Shown here in pieces: positions 1 through 15,100 of a DNA stretch of 64,000 bases. Source of the DNA: Anisakis pegreffii (taxonomy: Eukaryota > Nematoda > Chromadorea > Rhabditida > Anisakidae); contig JAPYMA010000099.1 in assembly GCA_035041965.1 (NCBI GenBank), positions 115,531-179,530 of the forward strand, written 5' to 3'. The notes under the pieces were generated by a model. The model was not told the DNA's origin. It was given only the letters and a program-made list of their open reading frames with translations, and did no database searches. A program made the translations under genes and the position numbers. The first letter of the stretch is position 1. Each line of letters begins with the position of its first letter.

Positions 1-95
1 TACAAATCTATCTAAAACGCTCCTAGTATGATGCAAATTAATCGAGGAAACACCCCACCAAATGAATTTTCAAAATAAACGTCCCGGAAAAATAC

Positions 96-128
96 CTCAG
101 CCTCGGCCATTCCGTCAAAGGAGATATG
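96..128 (-). CDS. ten-1: ten-1 exon 31, short YD exon (left boundary of chain)
   Basis: HISFDGMAEAE fits the vertebrate 'LLSLDFDRVTRTE' that follows GRRLRV. Donor GAG/GTATTT. Phase 0 with exon 30 requires the weak acceptor ATTTGAG and gives a 33-bp exon. The other candidate acceptor (GTCAAG, exon 96-151) would need phase 1 and so does not fit exon 30. Confidence 0.45.
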
Positions 129-3100
129 CTCAAATAATGAAATTGATGCAGCTTGACAACATCGACAGAAGTAAATCAATTCAAATAGCACATAAATGAT
201 ATTGAATGATTGCGCATCATATTATTTCAGTAGATGAGAAAACTGTAGGTAGGTTAGACATTATCAAAAGGGGATTAGGCTGTTTGAACAGAGCATCGAT
301 CAAATCATTCTCGCCACATTTCAAAAAACTCATCCACATCACAGCCAAAAGCAATCACAGCCTTCGCTGATGACAACGAATCGTCAAAGTTATCTTCAAG
401 ATGTTCAAAGTCATCTTGAAAATTTTCACATTACTAAAACGGACTTGTTTTATAGCACACAAATCGCACTCGTTACTGAACATCATCATTATTGTTACGC
501 TCACTGTAATCTCACACCATACTCATGCGTTAAAAACCGATTTCGGCAATCATGACCGCAGCAAAACTGAGGATTTGAACCCACAATGGAATTTTCAGAG
601 TTAATTCGCTAACTGAATGCGTTCCATTTACAAGAGATCTCCCGTATGATTTTGAAACCACACACATACAATATCGAACTTATTCAATCGCTAATTTATA
701 AGCTACTCATAACTGGTAAAATCAATATATTAGTGACAATAAGAGTATCACGTTCGACAGACTATCATGCATAAAATTTATCAAAGCCAAACGGACGATT
801 GATGCAAAAGATGCAAAAGACGACTGATCTTACACACCAAAGCTGGTAACAACAATGATTTACTGACGAGATAGATTAGAAGGGATCTGATCACAATTGG
901 TTTATGACAAATAGGTATTAGATAAAACGAAATGAAAAGAAGTTAATAACGAAGCAAAGCAACGAAAAAGCGTTCGTTCGGATGAGTTGTGTGAGTGAGG
1001 ATTGTTGCATGACTTGCACTCAGCATGACATTCATCCAGCACTCAGCATCGAACTCATACCCTCGGCCGCCGTCCGACCTGAAGAATGCGTTTGTGTGCT
1101 CCGTCGATGCCCAGAGACGGTTGCTGATATCGTGCAGATCGTAACGTGGACAGGTCTCGTCTTCGCACATAACCTCGCCATTCAAAACGCATATTCAGTT
1201 CACGATGTGCTGGCTCTACACTAGCAGCCAACGTGATTTTACGTTTCAGTATGGCACTTTCGTAGTGTTCCAGCAGGGGATGTGAAACACTCTCATAGTG
1301 ACTGCGATATCCTCCTGAATCCACTATTAAGCCTTCATCTAACAGAATCGCATGACGTTCCTCAACACCTGCAATTTTACAATCGGATTGATTCGTGCGC
1401 GTTTCAGCATTTCAGAGGTTTTTACGTCGAGATTGCAAACATTTTGATAGTATGTTTTACAAACTTATGTGAGCTAATTGAAAATAAACAAGAATGGCAT
1501 TTAAAATCTACTGCCACTTAGAAGAATAGATTGGCCAATTTTTTGCGTTGATTATATGAAATCTATCTAACACCAAACTATCTCTGTTTGACTTGCTCTG
1601 GTCAACTACTCTAAATTCTCCAGCAAAAAACTCTTTTTCCAATATCTGATGTCACCCCAAAAGTACACTAGAGAGACGTGAACACCGCTCGAACCTGATT
1701 CAGAGAATTCATTTGGTGAGAATGCAAATGTGGAATAAGGTCGATCGTTCAGATCAACACTGGTCTGCAGCAATCCGCGACGTAACGACTGAGTTCGAAT
1801 CGAAAAACGCGAGCCTGATGGAGTGACCAGTGCTCGCACACGACCCCATTCATCATATTCATACAACCATATTCGTTGATCTATCTCCTTACTGCGCAGA
1901 AATTGTCCAGGTAAATATGAGAATTGAATTTCATCTGCAAAATGAACATTCAATGGCAGAAAATGATACGGATAGATGTGTAGCATGTAATCAAAGCGAT
2001 ACTATATGATGAGGGAAGTAATAATGAATAGATGTAAGAGCAGATAATAAGATAATACCTGTACTCGGTAATGTGACAGTTTGAAGAGTTCCATCGAAAG
2101 CATCAAAAGTCAGTATGGTTCGAAGACCATTTGATGATTCCAAAACGGTTTCCGTGTCATTGATACGTCTCAAACGTAACGCATAACCACCAGCACCAGT
2201 GATTTGTGTAAGACGACCCAAACTGTAGAAAGTTTGCTTTAATTCACGTAAAAGATCTATGCTTCATGTTATGGTTCTTTAAGAAACAACAAACGGAGTT
2301 CTAAGAGAAACAAACAGCAAAAGCCTACTTAGTGTCAACATTATAGGTGAAATTGTAGAGGGTTTGTCCAGACAGAAGACTTCGAGTACTGATATGCAAA
2401 CCGTTCCTGTTGAAGAAGTATACTTCATTTGTATGCGCACTGTGGATTCGGAACTGTCTCGAGATGTCATCGTATCGAGCACGAACCTTTTGCAGTATTT
2501 TCACTTTGAAATTGCCCTATAACATATGAACTCTTGAACAATTTCTATAAATTTTACTCTCCTGAACATTTTCAAAAAGTTCTCGAATTCTTCCTTCGCA
2601 ACGTGAATGGTTTTCACTTCACTGAGAGATGTAGAATATATCTCATTTGACACTCCATGTGATTTGGCTCAGTCAAAAGACAGCACTATCGGAAATCTGT
2701 GAAACATAACCGATAGACTGATACAAGCTGCTCATATAATATGTATTCATAACAAATATTACACAACAATAATGTTCCGAAAGAGCATAATGAACACAGA
2801 AGCGTTAATCAAATGTGCTTAATTCATAAGAATTTGCTTCTTTATCATACCTGATCAGTGACATAGAGTGTTCCACTCGGGTCAATTGCAATCGCAGATG
2901 GTGAATGCAGAAATGCGGATGAGGCAATCGTTGGTGCTTCACTCTCACATGGGCAATTCACACGATCACAGTCACATTTACTGCTGTGACCGATTACCAC
3001 ACGAATACGTCCATCTGGTGTGATTGCACGAACCTTTAAAATGTAAAGATATCATCACCTTTGTACGGGATGAATCTTAAAACTGAACCCTTTCATGGAC

Positions 3101-6100
3101 GAAAACGTACACGATCGTTATTTGTGAATGAAAAGATTTTGATGAAACCATCGAAATTAGGTTCCTAATATTATAAGACGACATCAAATGGTAACAGTAG
3201 AGCATCAAGAGAATATTAGAGAAACTTAGACAAATTCTCATGCATACCTGATTCAAACGTTTCGAATTTGATTCAACCACATAAATGGTTGAATCCGATC
3301 CGATAGCAATGGCTCGTGCGTCCAGCAACGGACGTGATGGTAGCACTTCACCGATTATATTCTCTAAATGTTCACATTCGGGTAACGATCCAGCGATCAC
3401 GTGTGCACTCTTCGAGACAAGTGATATCCTGTAGATCAGACTCGAATCCAGAACCAACAGCTCGCCTCGTTCAGAGTCCATCGCTAGTGAGGTCGGCCAT
3501 TCCTGAAGGTTAGATGCGAGTTTCAATCAATGAACACACAACATAAATACTACGAATCTTGAACACTGCTGTTAATATTAATCAGCTATTAAATCATAAC
3601 GCAAAAAGTTGATCAACATCACTGCAATAACAATCAAAATTTAGATTCGAACCTCGTGCAACTTATGATTAATAACAACAAAAAGCAAAACAAGGTTGAT
3701 TTGGATAAGTAACACAAAAAACGAACAAGTTTCAATTTTGATAGATCAGTGATATCCGAAACGCACGGTCGTGGCCCATAACTGCTGTCCGTTACCAGCG
3801 TTTTAATATGTTTTTCACGGTTCACGACTCTGAAACATACAAAGTCATGCCAAACAATGAAAACAAGACCTCACTGCTTATAATAGTAAATCACTCAGTT
3901 ATCATATGAAAACGCATAATTTCAAAACGCACCTAATTCGTCTGCTGTCAGCAATGTACAAATTTCCGTCATGATCGAATGCGATACCCTTCGGGAATGT
4001 CAACTGTGCCATATCAGCCGGCCCGTCATCCCCACACGATTGCGTTTGATCCGCACAACTGCTTCCATCGCCAACCAACACGTTGTAATTCGTGGTCAGC
4101 TCTCCGTTCACATCCTTCTTGATTTGCCATACCTGACGACGCAATGGCAGCGATATATGCAGGAGATCCGTTTCCGGATCTACGGCCATATAGTAGGGAT
4201 GTGCCGTATCCGATATACTGAAATTTATGAACGTTGGTTGAGTTCACTGAAAAATAAATCGCCATAGCGAACCTATGCTTTGAATCTAACAATAATGCGT
4301 GACGATGAGAGCGTAATCCCAGAATACAATACCGAATTGTTGGATGAATTCAGCTTCGCCAAGTATAAGCATGGAAACATGTCATGATCGTTTAAAAGAG
4401 AAGAAGCTTGTACTTCTCATACAAACCTCAGTTCTAGTACGGTCACCAGCTGACGAAGAGGTGTTAGCTTTCGAATCAAATTGTAATCGCCAATGTACAA
4501 TGATCCATCGCTGCCAACACATAAGGCCTCAGGGCGGAATAGACGTGCACTACTGCAAACATACTATTAATACTATTACAATTCAATAACATCATTCCCC
4601 TTCCAAATACTATTCACCAACAAATCTACTCGCTCTACAATAACAAACCAAACGTACTCAGTTCAGCCCGTTGCGTATGTTTTGCTTGTTTGTTTACACA
4701 ACTGTTGCAGAGTATTATTTACCTTTTGAGAAACAATTCCATCAAGTACACAATAAATACTGTACTTATCACATATAAAGATAAAGCAGTTCTCTGAACA
4801 AACAAATACTTAAGTACTCAGTAAGTTTGAAGGACACGCATATATAATACTTATTTTGTTTGGGTGATACTCTCACGACATCGTGTATGTTTATTCAGTT
4901 GTTCGTTTCTTCATTAATTTGTTGATCAGTTTATTTACCCAACACAAATGTACTGAACAGTACGTTTGCTGCATGTGCATCATGCATTCATCCAATCAAC
5001 TCCATTACAGCAGTACCCTAATAATAATCATATCCCATATCTGTGCAATGGCCAACTCTGAACTATCTCAGCACTCCATCTCTATCTTACTTCTATCATT
5101 TAGTTTCATTTCCTATACGATAAGCAAAAGAAGCACGGAACCACAAAACATAAATGATTGAAGTGATCACCAACCTGCTCGGTTCACTACAAAACGGACA
5201 CGTTATCGGTCGTTGTTGATCACCACCAACGAGAGTTGTCAGAATCTGTGGTGCTTCATCCAGATACAACTTCGATCCGTCACCTTTCTCCAACACATCT
5301 AAAATTCTACCGTTTATTAACCGTCTTTTAACTGGATCACATTTTCAGACCATTCTATAGATGAAGACGTTTCAGTAAAAACCAGACAGATTCAAAAAGA
5401 ATTATGAATCGACATTCAACAAACGCAACGAAAGAATCGCACCGTTGACGTTTAAAATACTAAATAATAACCACGAGCTGAAGCAAAGCGGAATAAAGAA
5501 AAAATTGCAGAGTGGAGTGCGAATATCGGAATTTGCTAACGTACTGTTGATAACATCGTAATGATGGTGTATATTCAGTGTCCATACACCCAGATTGAAA
5601 CGACTCGCTTTCCGACCTTCCAATTTCACGTTACGTTGAATCCAAACAATCGCCTCGTGACCACAGTTCTCGTACTCGTAACCGATTGAAACTGCAAATT
5701 ATAACGGATAAACGAATGAACAAATAAGCAAAAGCATCTGCAAACCGATCTAAATTGTAGATTCCACAACTCTTTAATGAAAAACAAAAACCGAAGCGAG
5801 AGTCGACCCAAAACAATATAAGAAACCTTTTGCGTTCGTTAATCCACTGACAGTTTGTATATAAACATTGGTTTGTTCCCACAGGAACGTATAGGTCAGA
5901 TTCGGTTTAGCAGCGAACACCTCCGAGAAATGGCTACCACCGATATTCACGCGAACATGAACCAATCGCAGTAATTTCGGCACTTTCTCAGGCAACAGTT
6001 CCATTATCAAACTACTTCGATACCTTTCAGCACGTGAGCTATCGTACACCAAAAATACATCCGTTGTTCCCGGAATCTATAAAGAAACGATAAATTGCAC

Positions 6101-9100
6101 AACTTTTTCGCGGAATTATGAGCATTCCTAGGACGTACACAGCCGCCGAAACACAATGAAGTAATAATTTTCGGTGTTTTCAGGCTTTCGCACGCATAAC
6201 GCTTCTAAACTAAACCATGAAGAAATCAAAAAACTTTGAAACAAAACCATGAGAAGAGACTAAATCGCAAAACAGTTGCAAATCATTACGTGAACACTAT
6301 CGAATGCGGTTCTTGAATCGACAAGAATTTGCGAAGCTTGCTGAGAGGATTGTGTTGATGATTTCGATGAAGCTATATGACCAGAATACTGATTTGTAAG
6401 CCATGATGGGAACAGCGAAGGTTCGATTGTATGTGATGCGTATAGGATGCGACATCGCTCGTTGAGAGGATGATCAGAAGACGTGAAAGCATTCTGCAAT
6501 CATTTGCAATCATTCAAATTTCATTATTATCATTTTAGTTCTTCAGTCTTCTATCTCTTTTTATTGCTCACCATAAGCGATAAATTCTGAAGCTGTCAAT
6601 ATTAATGAATACATTCACTGCTTTCATCTTCTTATATTATCTACAATCAAATTGCATTCCGAGACAACAATCGAAAATCGCTTTTCGGCGATTTCCTGCG
6701 GTATAATTCTTACTGCGGTATTAATTTCAGTAAACTCAAATACTGTATTGAAGCAATGCTCTTTCCATGCATGGGAAACGTGATTTTATGGCTCTATAAA
6801 TCATGTCCCAATGAGTCATTCACGAAGAATGCTCAAAAGAATTCATCAGAATTACGGCTCCTCTTTATGTTAGTTGTTCGTTTCCCTTCTCAACCCATCA
6901 CAACTCATCAAAAATGCATGAGCATGATCGCATATAAGTGAAAGAACAAAAAACAAGTTGCTATGTGCGGTATGATCATGATGGCGGGCGGTATGCTTTT
7001 TAAGGTAATCGTTTCGAGAGAATTGTTCCCTTCATTGTTAAGAGGCTCATAATAATGCGCGAATAATGGTCGGTAGTGTGCTAGCAAGAGAGGGGATCCA
7101 AGGGGTATTCATATAAGTGAGGAATAAGAGAGGTGAGCAATAATTGGGTTTGAGCGCTGAACTGAGGGCATCATGACCTCGAGAATGCATGAAACAATTT
7201 ATGTGATCACCGTCACCAACAATTCATTCATTCATTTCTTTTCATTGTCCCAAACCAATCTCAACCACTCCACAGGTGACCAACCGCTATTGAATTTGTT
7301 AATTCCATCTGCACTCATACACAAACAATATAAATAATATATAATTATTCTCAACGCAAATCATCTCAATTCACCGAATATCACCACCCGCTGTTCACTT
7401 TCCACAGTATTCATCATGAATTATTCTATTCTCTGCCCATCATCACCTCAGTATTGTCGAATCAAACAGAAACACATCCGCACAATAGATCTCTCACCTA
7501 ACACGGATGACACGCTTCCGCACTGATCTAATTGACGCCTATTGATGAGGTTGGCACAAAATTTGTTAATGATTTTGGGTCACACGTGAAGTCACTACGC
7601 AATTGCGCAATTCGCGAACTTCCGGACTATGAAACGGTTCAAGTGAACCGGACTGTAGATAAACAAAATGCTCGAGAATGAGTAAAACAATTCAACATTG
7701 GAGGTTTCTCAGCAGACAGCGCGTATGATTTTAAACATCTCAGTTACGAATCTAAGCAACGACAACTTGACCACGATATTTCAGTGAATACTCGAATAAC
7801 GACGCAAGTGATCTAAACATGATCAGCAATTACTTTGAAGAGTGAATAAATGATAAGACAAATACAAACCTGTGAACCCAAATGCATCTGAATATCGCCT
7901 ACGTAAACGATTTCATTCCATGGCACATAGAAACTGCGTTCGATTTTATCGAACGGTTTCCGCATGAACTGTAGTGTTACCATACGACCGCCATTCACCA
8001 ATATATCAAAAGCACCGCCACCTTCTTCGCTACGACTCAACGTGAAGCCCGTTAACGGTGGATGTCGTGCCTCAGCCACACGAACACCCGTTAGTGGGGA
8101 ACCGTCTTGTGAAACCACTCGACCACGAATCACTGATACCAAACTGAAACGAAATAACTCAGGTGCGGATTTATCGAATAAAGTATGAAACTAATTGGGG
8201 ATAAAAGAATGATATAGCTATTGTATATAGTATGTGATAACGCATTAGGATTGTTTCAAGAGAAAATGTAAACTGAAAATAATTTTGGTCACAGTGGCAA
8301 CGCGAACCTTTCGTTGAACTGCCGCTCATCAGCGTAACGTTGCACGGAATCTGGTTGTACCAAAAATTTGATTTGCTGAAACAGAAACGACGATATTATT
8401 GTGCATACTAAATGCTCTTCATTAGAACATCTTGAACGGATGAAACGAAGAAAGTCTTTCTGTTCTTCCGAGAATTATGGACAAAGTTTGCTCGTCTCAT
8501 AGGCAAATAACAAATTCGCAATCACTAAAGTAAACCTGATAGAAATTGGCGTTTACTGATGGTAAAGTTCTGAGTAGCACGTCTCTTGGCTGTGCTACAG
8601 TAGTACACATTTGATTCGATGCACAACTCCGTTCCGTACAACATTCGGAATCCTCACAATCCACCAGACCATCTGTTAATCATTTTCAATATCAGAGAAA
8701 ATAATGTTGACCAAATACAGTTCATTGAACTGAACATGAATACTCCACTTTACTGATCCTCATTGATAAAATAATCACTAGTTATAAAACAAATACTGGA
8801 ATATATCGACTGTTATTACTGATCAGTTAACGAACCGTTATCATTATCGATACCATCATCACAATCGATTTCAATCGGCAATAGGCAATCATCGCCGAAA
8901 TGTGACGAATCGCAGCCACATTTCCATTCATCATTGAACATCTTACATTCACCATTATTATTGCAATTATTCGGGCAACCCGCTGAAATCAGTTCACACT
9001 TTCAACATGTAAGTAACGAACTTTTAACATTTCTGATCAAATCCGAGTGGAATTCTGCTCACAAAATTTATTTATTATAAGATGGGAAGATATTTCAAGA

Positions 9101-12100
9101 AGCTTACGTATATGACAATTCTCGCCATTCCATCCTTTATGACAAATACAGGTACCGTTCTTGCAAAGACCTTTCTGCTCACATCCCGGTAGACATTCTT
9201 TCTCCAGGCAGTTCACACCTGTCCATCCATTCTCACACAGGCAAACGCCATCGCCACATTCCCCATGAACACATTCCACTTCGCAACGAGCTGTATGAAT
9301 GGGAAGCTCTTATTTCTTATTACGGACATAAAAGTCTCGTAATAAAACGATTGGATAACATTTAAATCTCAGAACAATGAAATATTCGCATGATAACAGC
9401 GATTGGTTGATTACAACATCAATGAAAATTATCGATGAAAACGCACCAAGTTCACATTTTTCACCGTGATAACCGGGGATACATAAACATTTCTGTGTTG
9501 TGGCATGCACTCGGCCTCGTCCATTACACGCCGCATCTGCGTCTAACGATTCACCAGTGATCTGAGTGTCTCCATCAGAAACTGTCTCAAGTACGCTGGT
9601 ATCACAAAGCGATCGTACTGAGAATGTTTCCTCACAAGATTCACCACGATAACCGAACTCACACCAACACTGTCCATTAACGCACACACCATGTGCACTA
9701 CACGTTCGGTCCACACAATCCTTCTGAACATTTAAAATCGTTGAATTATCCATCAAGATTCATCTGAATCTGACTATTTCCACTGAGTAAGAAATCTAAC
9801 TATTCCACTGATTATTAAAGCAACCAAACTGGCTTACGATTAGACTGCTGTCGCAGTGCTATTATACGTCACTCCCTGTTTGAAGGGATATTTCTGTTTC
9901 AGCTATTCAACAAGCCAAACAAACAAGACATACAGCTGGATAAAATTAATGTTATGCGACGTTTCTTGTGCAGTATTAATGAGATGACGGAAGTACTAGA
10001 TCATATACGAGACCAAACGATGAACTGAATACATGAACTTCTGCTAATAATAAGATGAGACAGCACAAAGAACAGAGGATATGATAGCTGTTTATATAAT
10101 ACGAACATTGGCTCTATTCAAGCTAAACACTGAGAGTATAATCAATTAGATAATCAGACTGACTCCAGCTCATTTCCTTCGAAATTTTTAGATTTCACTT
10201 TATTGCAAACCGAACAGCACAGTTATACTTATGTGAGACCTAATTTGAATTCATCTCATTGGCAAGGTTTCTTAGTCGCCGCATTCATAACTAAAGATAA
10301 CATTATAAGGAATTATCGTTGACTGTGAGATCGAAGATGATCAGTGAAAAAAGATGAGAGCAGATCGAACCTGATCACAGGATTCGCCTTTCCATCCACG
10401 ATCGCAATCGCACTTCCCCTGTTGATTACAGATGCCATGCCCATTACAGTTCGGTTCCACACACCAGTGCGCCAACAGATCACAATCTGCACCTTTATAA
10501 CCCTCATGGCAAACGCATCGTCCACCAGAAAACAACCCATTACCGCTGCATAACACTGGACATGAACCTGAAATGCAAGTTCGATTTAAATCCAAATTTC
10601 TGGAGTTCCTGCCTTAAATCACACTTTACTAATGATTTGACTTGGAGTTAAAATTTCACTTCATCTCAAAAGCGAAGTAAGGAACCATTTCGTTTGTAAT
10701 AACTTGATTTAGCAACTGGCAACCAAAGGCTATTTATCATGTTGTACTCTATGGAATCCCTTGAGATTATCACGTTTCTAAACGGTAAACATCTCAAGCG
10801 ATTAAATTCTTCGGACACGATCAGTCAGTAGGAAAATTCAGTGAATAAAGCACTTGTAAACACGAACTTTCTTCGCAGTACGCTCCGCTGTAACCAGCGA
10901 AGCAATGGCACTTTCCGTCTTTGCACTCCCCTCGACCGGTACAATCGAAACGACAATCATCTCGCCTTTCTTCATCTCCATCCTCCAATTGCTCAGCAGC
11001 TACACCCACTGATAATCGGATATCCTCACTCTTCAAATATATCCAAATCCACAAACGAACAGTCCAAGTCAAAGAGTTATTTCAAACGAAAACCGTTGCA
11101 AAACAACAAAAATGTTTCTTTAAACCAATTATCAGAAAAATCAAAAGTATTCGTTTACATCGAGGATTATAGACTTTGGCTAACACTAATGAAAACAACT
11201 GTTCAAACATATAACAATTTGTTTGTTGGCTATTCACGTAAACTTTTGCATCCATAACTAAATATCTAACGAGTATGACTGGAAATCCTTCAAAATTCAA
11301 CACTATTAGGGGAGGATTCCATTGACAGTAGACTCGCTGATTACCTGAGGTCCGTCGTTCAAGAAACCAAGATGCCATCGGCCGGCCAGTAGATAATGTG
11401 TGAGAATTGCAGATCGCAACAGCTGTAAGATTAAGGACTGCTGCATCAAATCGAACTCAATCAACAATACAATACAATCTCTTAAGTTGCTTCCTTTTGC
11501 CACTCACCACCCGTTTTCCTCATTCTTGCTATTCACTTCACCTCGAGCGATTTTGTTTTAACACTGAACACTTCCACCAAACAATAAGGCCAAATATCAA
11601 TAATCCCATTTTAGATTTAATCAATCACCATCGGTAACAACTGACGGAACTATGACTCATTCATCCATTCACATTTTTAACGAATTCTTTTCAAAAGTAC
11701 AAAGGTAAACGTAAAACTAAATCACAGCGTGGACAAAGGTATATAACGATGATAGATGCGCAGTATATCAATATAATATCAGAGTATCTGCAAAGCTCCT
11801 TCCCGACCCTAATGCCTTCATTCTTAACACTCAATTAATTCAGCTGACAAATGAAGATGAATCGGTGTCTAGCCAAGAATTATTTACTTTCCACAAGACA
11901 CTCCAAAAAATTCACTGATTATAAAAGAGAAAAATTTCGAATGTAAAAAAATTCCATTTCATTGCAATTCATTTCACTCAATAGCCAAAGATCACGCCTC
12001 TTGGTAACGCAATATGAATCGAATTCTTCTTCGAATATCACTCAAGTTTTGCTGATTTCATACTTAAGCGGAATAAAATTCATTAAATTAATCAAAATTT

Positions 12101-15100
12101 TCAATCCGGATAGTGAATTATCCATCAATCAATTGAAAGCTAACCGGTAACGGTTGCGATGTGGATCGCCTGAAACGTTCCTGAATAAGCTCGGACGGGA
12201 TCGGTAGTCGATCAGCACGAACGATATCACTAAAATCATGCACTGCTGGAGAGGGTAGTGCCGTCTGACGGCCATATATAACCAATTGAGCCTTCGGACC
12301 AACCGAAACGTTGAACGCTATTCGACTGTCACGTTGCAATGAAAATTTACTGCAAATTATATTCAGATATTAATGTGTTTGCAAATGGTTCCTGTTGCTC
12401 ATTCATATAATACTCAGTTTTAAAATCAGTATATGTTCAGAAGGATTCAGATGCTTTTTGAATGATTATTTGCTGAAGAATGATGATTTTTGGAGGTATT
12501 ACTTAATATACCGGAAAGTCTCTGTGTCACGCCATCTTATAAATTCAGCTGCAGAAAATCGGCATTCAAATTTATAAGGTAGCGTGATATACACTTACTA
12601 AATCTCATGAATACTCGCAGCATATTACGGAACCTACTTGAGGCTAAATTTATCAAATCGCTCACTTAGCTAATACTTTCTATTCATATGATTCACTGAA
12701 CAAAGCGATTTTACTGAGTTGATGCGTCGAAGCGATTGTATAGAACACGAACGAATTTAGTACTGAGATTCCTTAATGAATTCGACTGAACGAAAATAAT
12801 GTTGGATGAAGGGTGAAAGAAAAACTGACGTGTAGACAATAACACCAGGCGGAAGCTGTCCATGAATAGTTTCACCAATTTCGAAACTTTCTGGCAGTGA
12901 TTGTTGATGAGGTATTTGTAGTGAAGACACTTCTTGATTTTGAGCTGATTTCAGTCGTATCAGTTCAGAATCTGAACCTGATCCAGCCGGACCAGGCGAA
13001 TGTGAACGGGTTGACGATGAACCCGATGAGGTGGACGACGAGGACGATGAAAACGCTGAACGTGCCGAATGAACATATACATGACGTGACGCATCACCGC
13101 TTAACAATACTGAAATCTCAATAAAATCTTTAATTTGCGACTCGGAATCTACTCAAGTTTATTATAAAAACAATCAACTTTTTCCGTTTTTTCCATGTTC
13201 TAATAATTCTTAATAGATGAATCCTTTTAATTCAAGGATTCAAAGGAATAACTTCTGTGTTAAGTGATAAAGTAATTTAATACGATTTCATGTTTATTTC
13301 CAGAGTTTTCCCTATAGACTGCTTCTATTTAACGACTGACTTCCAATGGAATTGACCCAAATTGTTGCACAAATTTATAGCTTTGAATTGTCTGCAATAC
13401 GATTGTCGTTTCTATGATGTATACAAATCAACAATGTCTCTCACGGTTACGAATATATCTCATCTCAAAAGCATTGACTAAGCAGCACATATGGAATACG
13501 TGAAAAAGCTATAAGCTATAGCAAACATAACCGGACAAATTTATTCCCTTAAATAGAGCTAATTCCCATTCAGTGTTAAGCTATACCCTCATTCAACTGC
13601 TGACATTCACCACATAGCAATGTACCAACACAATGTCAGTATAATCGTTAAATTAGACCAATTACATTGCAAATTCTTGATCATATGTGGTGATACAATT
13701 ACAATTCATTACTAATCATTCATCTAACAACGCAGTTTCATTCAATGGCAGATTCGTTATAAAACAGAATCAATTTGCACACAGATACGTCTAGCATAAT
13801 GGCGGTCAACGCTTTGAAGCGCTGTACTATTCCATGACTAATGTAATTACGTATTTGTTGGTTTGTTTCAGAGAAATGCATATGACAGAATATATCTTCA
13901 TTGATCACTGATGATCATTCAGAACTCGTCGTGGATACGAAGAATAATCTCATTGGAACCTAGAATCTGTATCAACTCATCAGGATAACCCATAAGAACC
14001 GCTTAGATGGTCGATTACCGTTAGCATTCGACTAACTTGCGAAAACCTCCGAGAGCAAAATTTCTTAACTATGGTTTTTTGGTTTTGGCAAATAAGATCA
14101 TCGCGAATTGATGAGATAACAAGAGATTGAAAAACGAAGGATTATCGGAGTTTAGGAAATAATTGAACAAAACAAAGAACTAACATAATAAAATAATGAA
14201 CGAAAGGAGAGCCAGTGAAAGAAATAAGCAGATCGCTAGTGTCCTCCATGTACAAAACCTCGACAACGGTTTCTTTTCATGAGTTGACGACGAATTTCCG
14301 TTCATATACGATTGCATTGTTGATTTCTTCAACTCGTACTCAACAACGCCTTCTTTTGAATCCTTTATTAAACTCGGACCGAATCGACAACTACGACCGT
14401 TTCCCGACGACTTTACTCCTAGTCCACTCATCGGCATACCGCATGACCTGAAATTCATTTTTGCATCATTCGAATAATTCCGAAACACGACATTTTATGA
14501 GAAATGAAGTTCGATAGAACAAGATCAATTATTTGCGAAGTCTGACGGTGATCTGGAACAATACATGAGAGGAATGTAGACGAACAAGCCGTGAAAGATG
14601 TACGTGCATTGGCTCCAAGACATTCAACAGAGTTTGCAGTTTAAGACGTTCAATAGATAACATTAAGAGAGTTTGCAAATCCAAAGCAGAACCATAGTAT
14701 ATGCAAGTGTTCCGAAAATGTTATTCATTATTGAAAATTGTATTTTGGAGAAAAATCCAAACAAATTCTAATACAAAATCCTCATTTCACACATTGCTTT
14801 TCATTCACCAATCCAAAACGTTTCATACGCAAGAAGTATTTATCGCGTTAAATTCAATTATTTGTACATCATTTTTTGCATCAGAAGACCAAAACGAAAT
14901 TAATGAGAATGTAATGTGTTGAATGTATACAGAAATTGTGTTATACAGACAGCGTTGCTGCACTACATCCACTTATTGTTAGCAAAAATAAGTAGAATAA
15001 ACTGCGCATTCGGCTGTTGACTTGACGAATATTTTGCACTTCTTTTACCATATGTACGCAGATTAGAGTCGATCAATGGGAATACTACTTAATGATGGCA

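Noticed and set aside
1053..1060. In-frame stop right after RRPRV in exon 30, as if TEN-1 were truncated
   Set aside because: It lies inside a strong GTATGAGT donor, so it is intronic.
943..1185. 80-codon minus ORF overlapping ten-1 exon 30
   Set aside because: Teneurin similarity and the GTATGAGT donor support the other frame.
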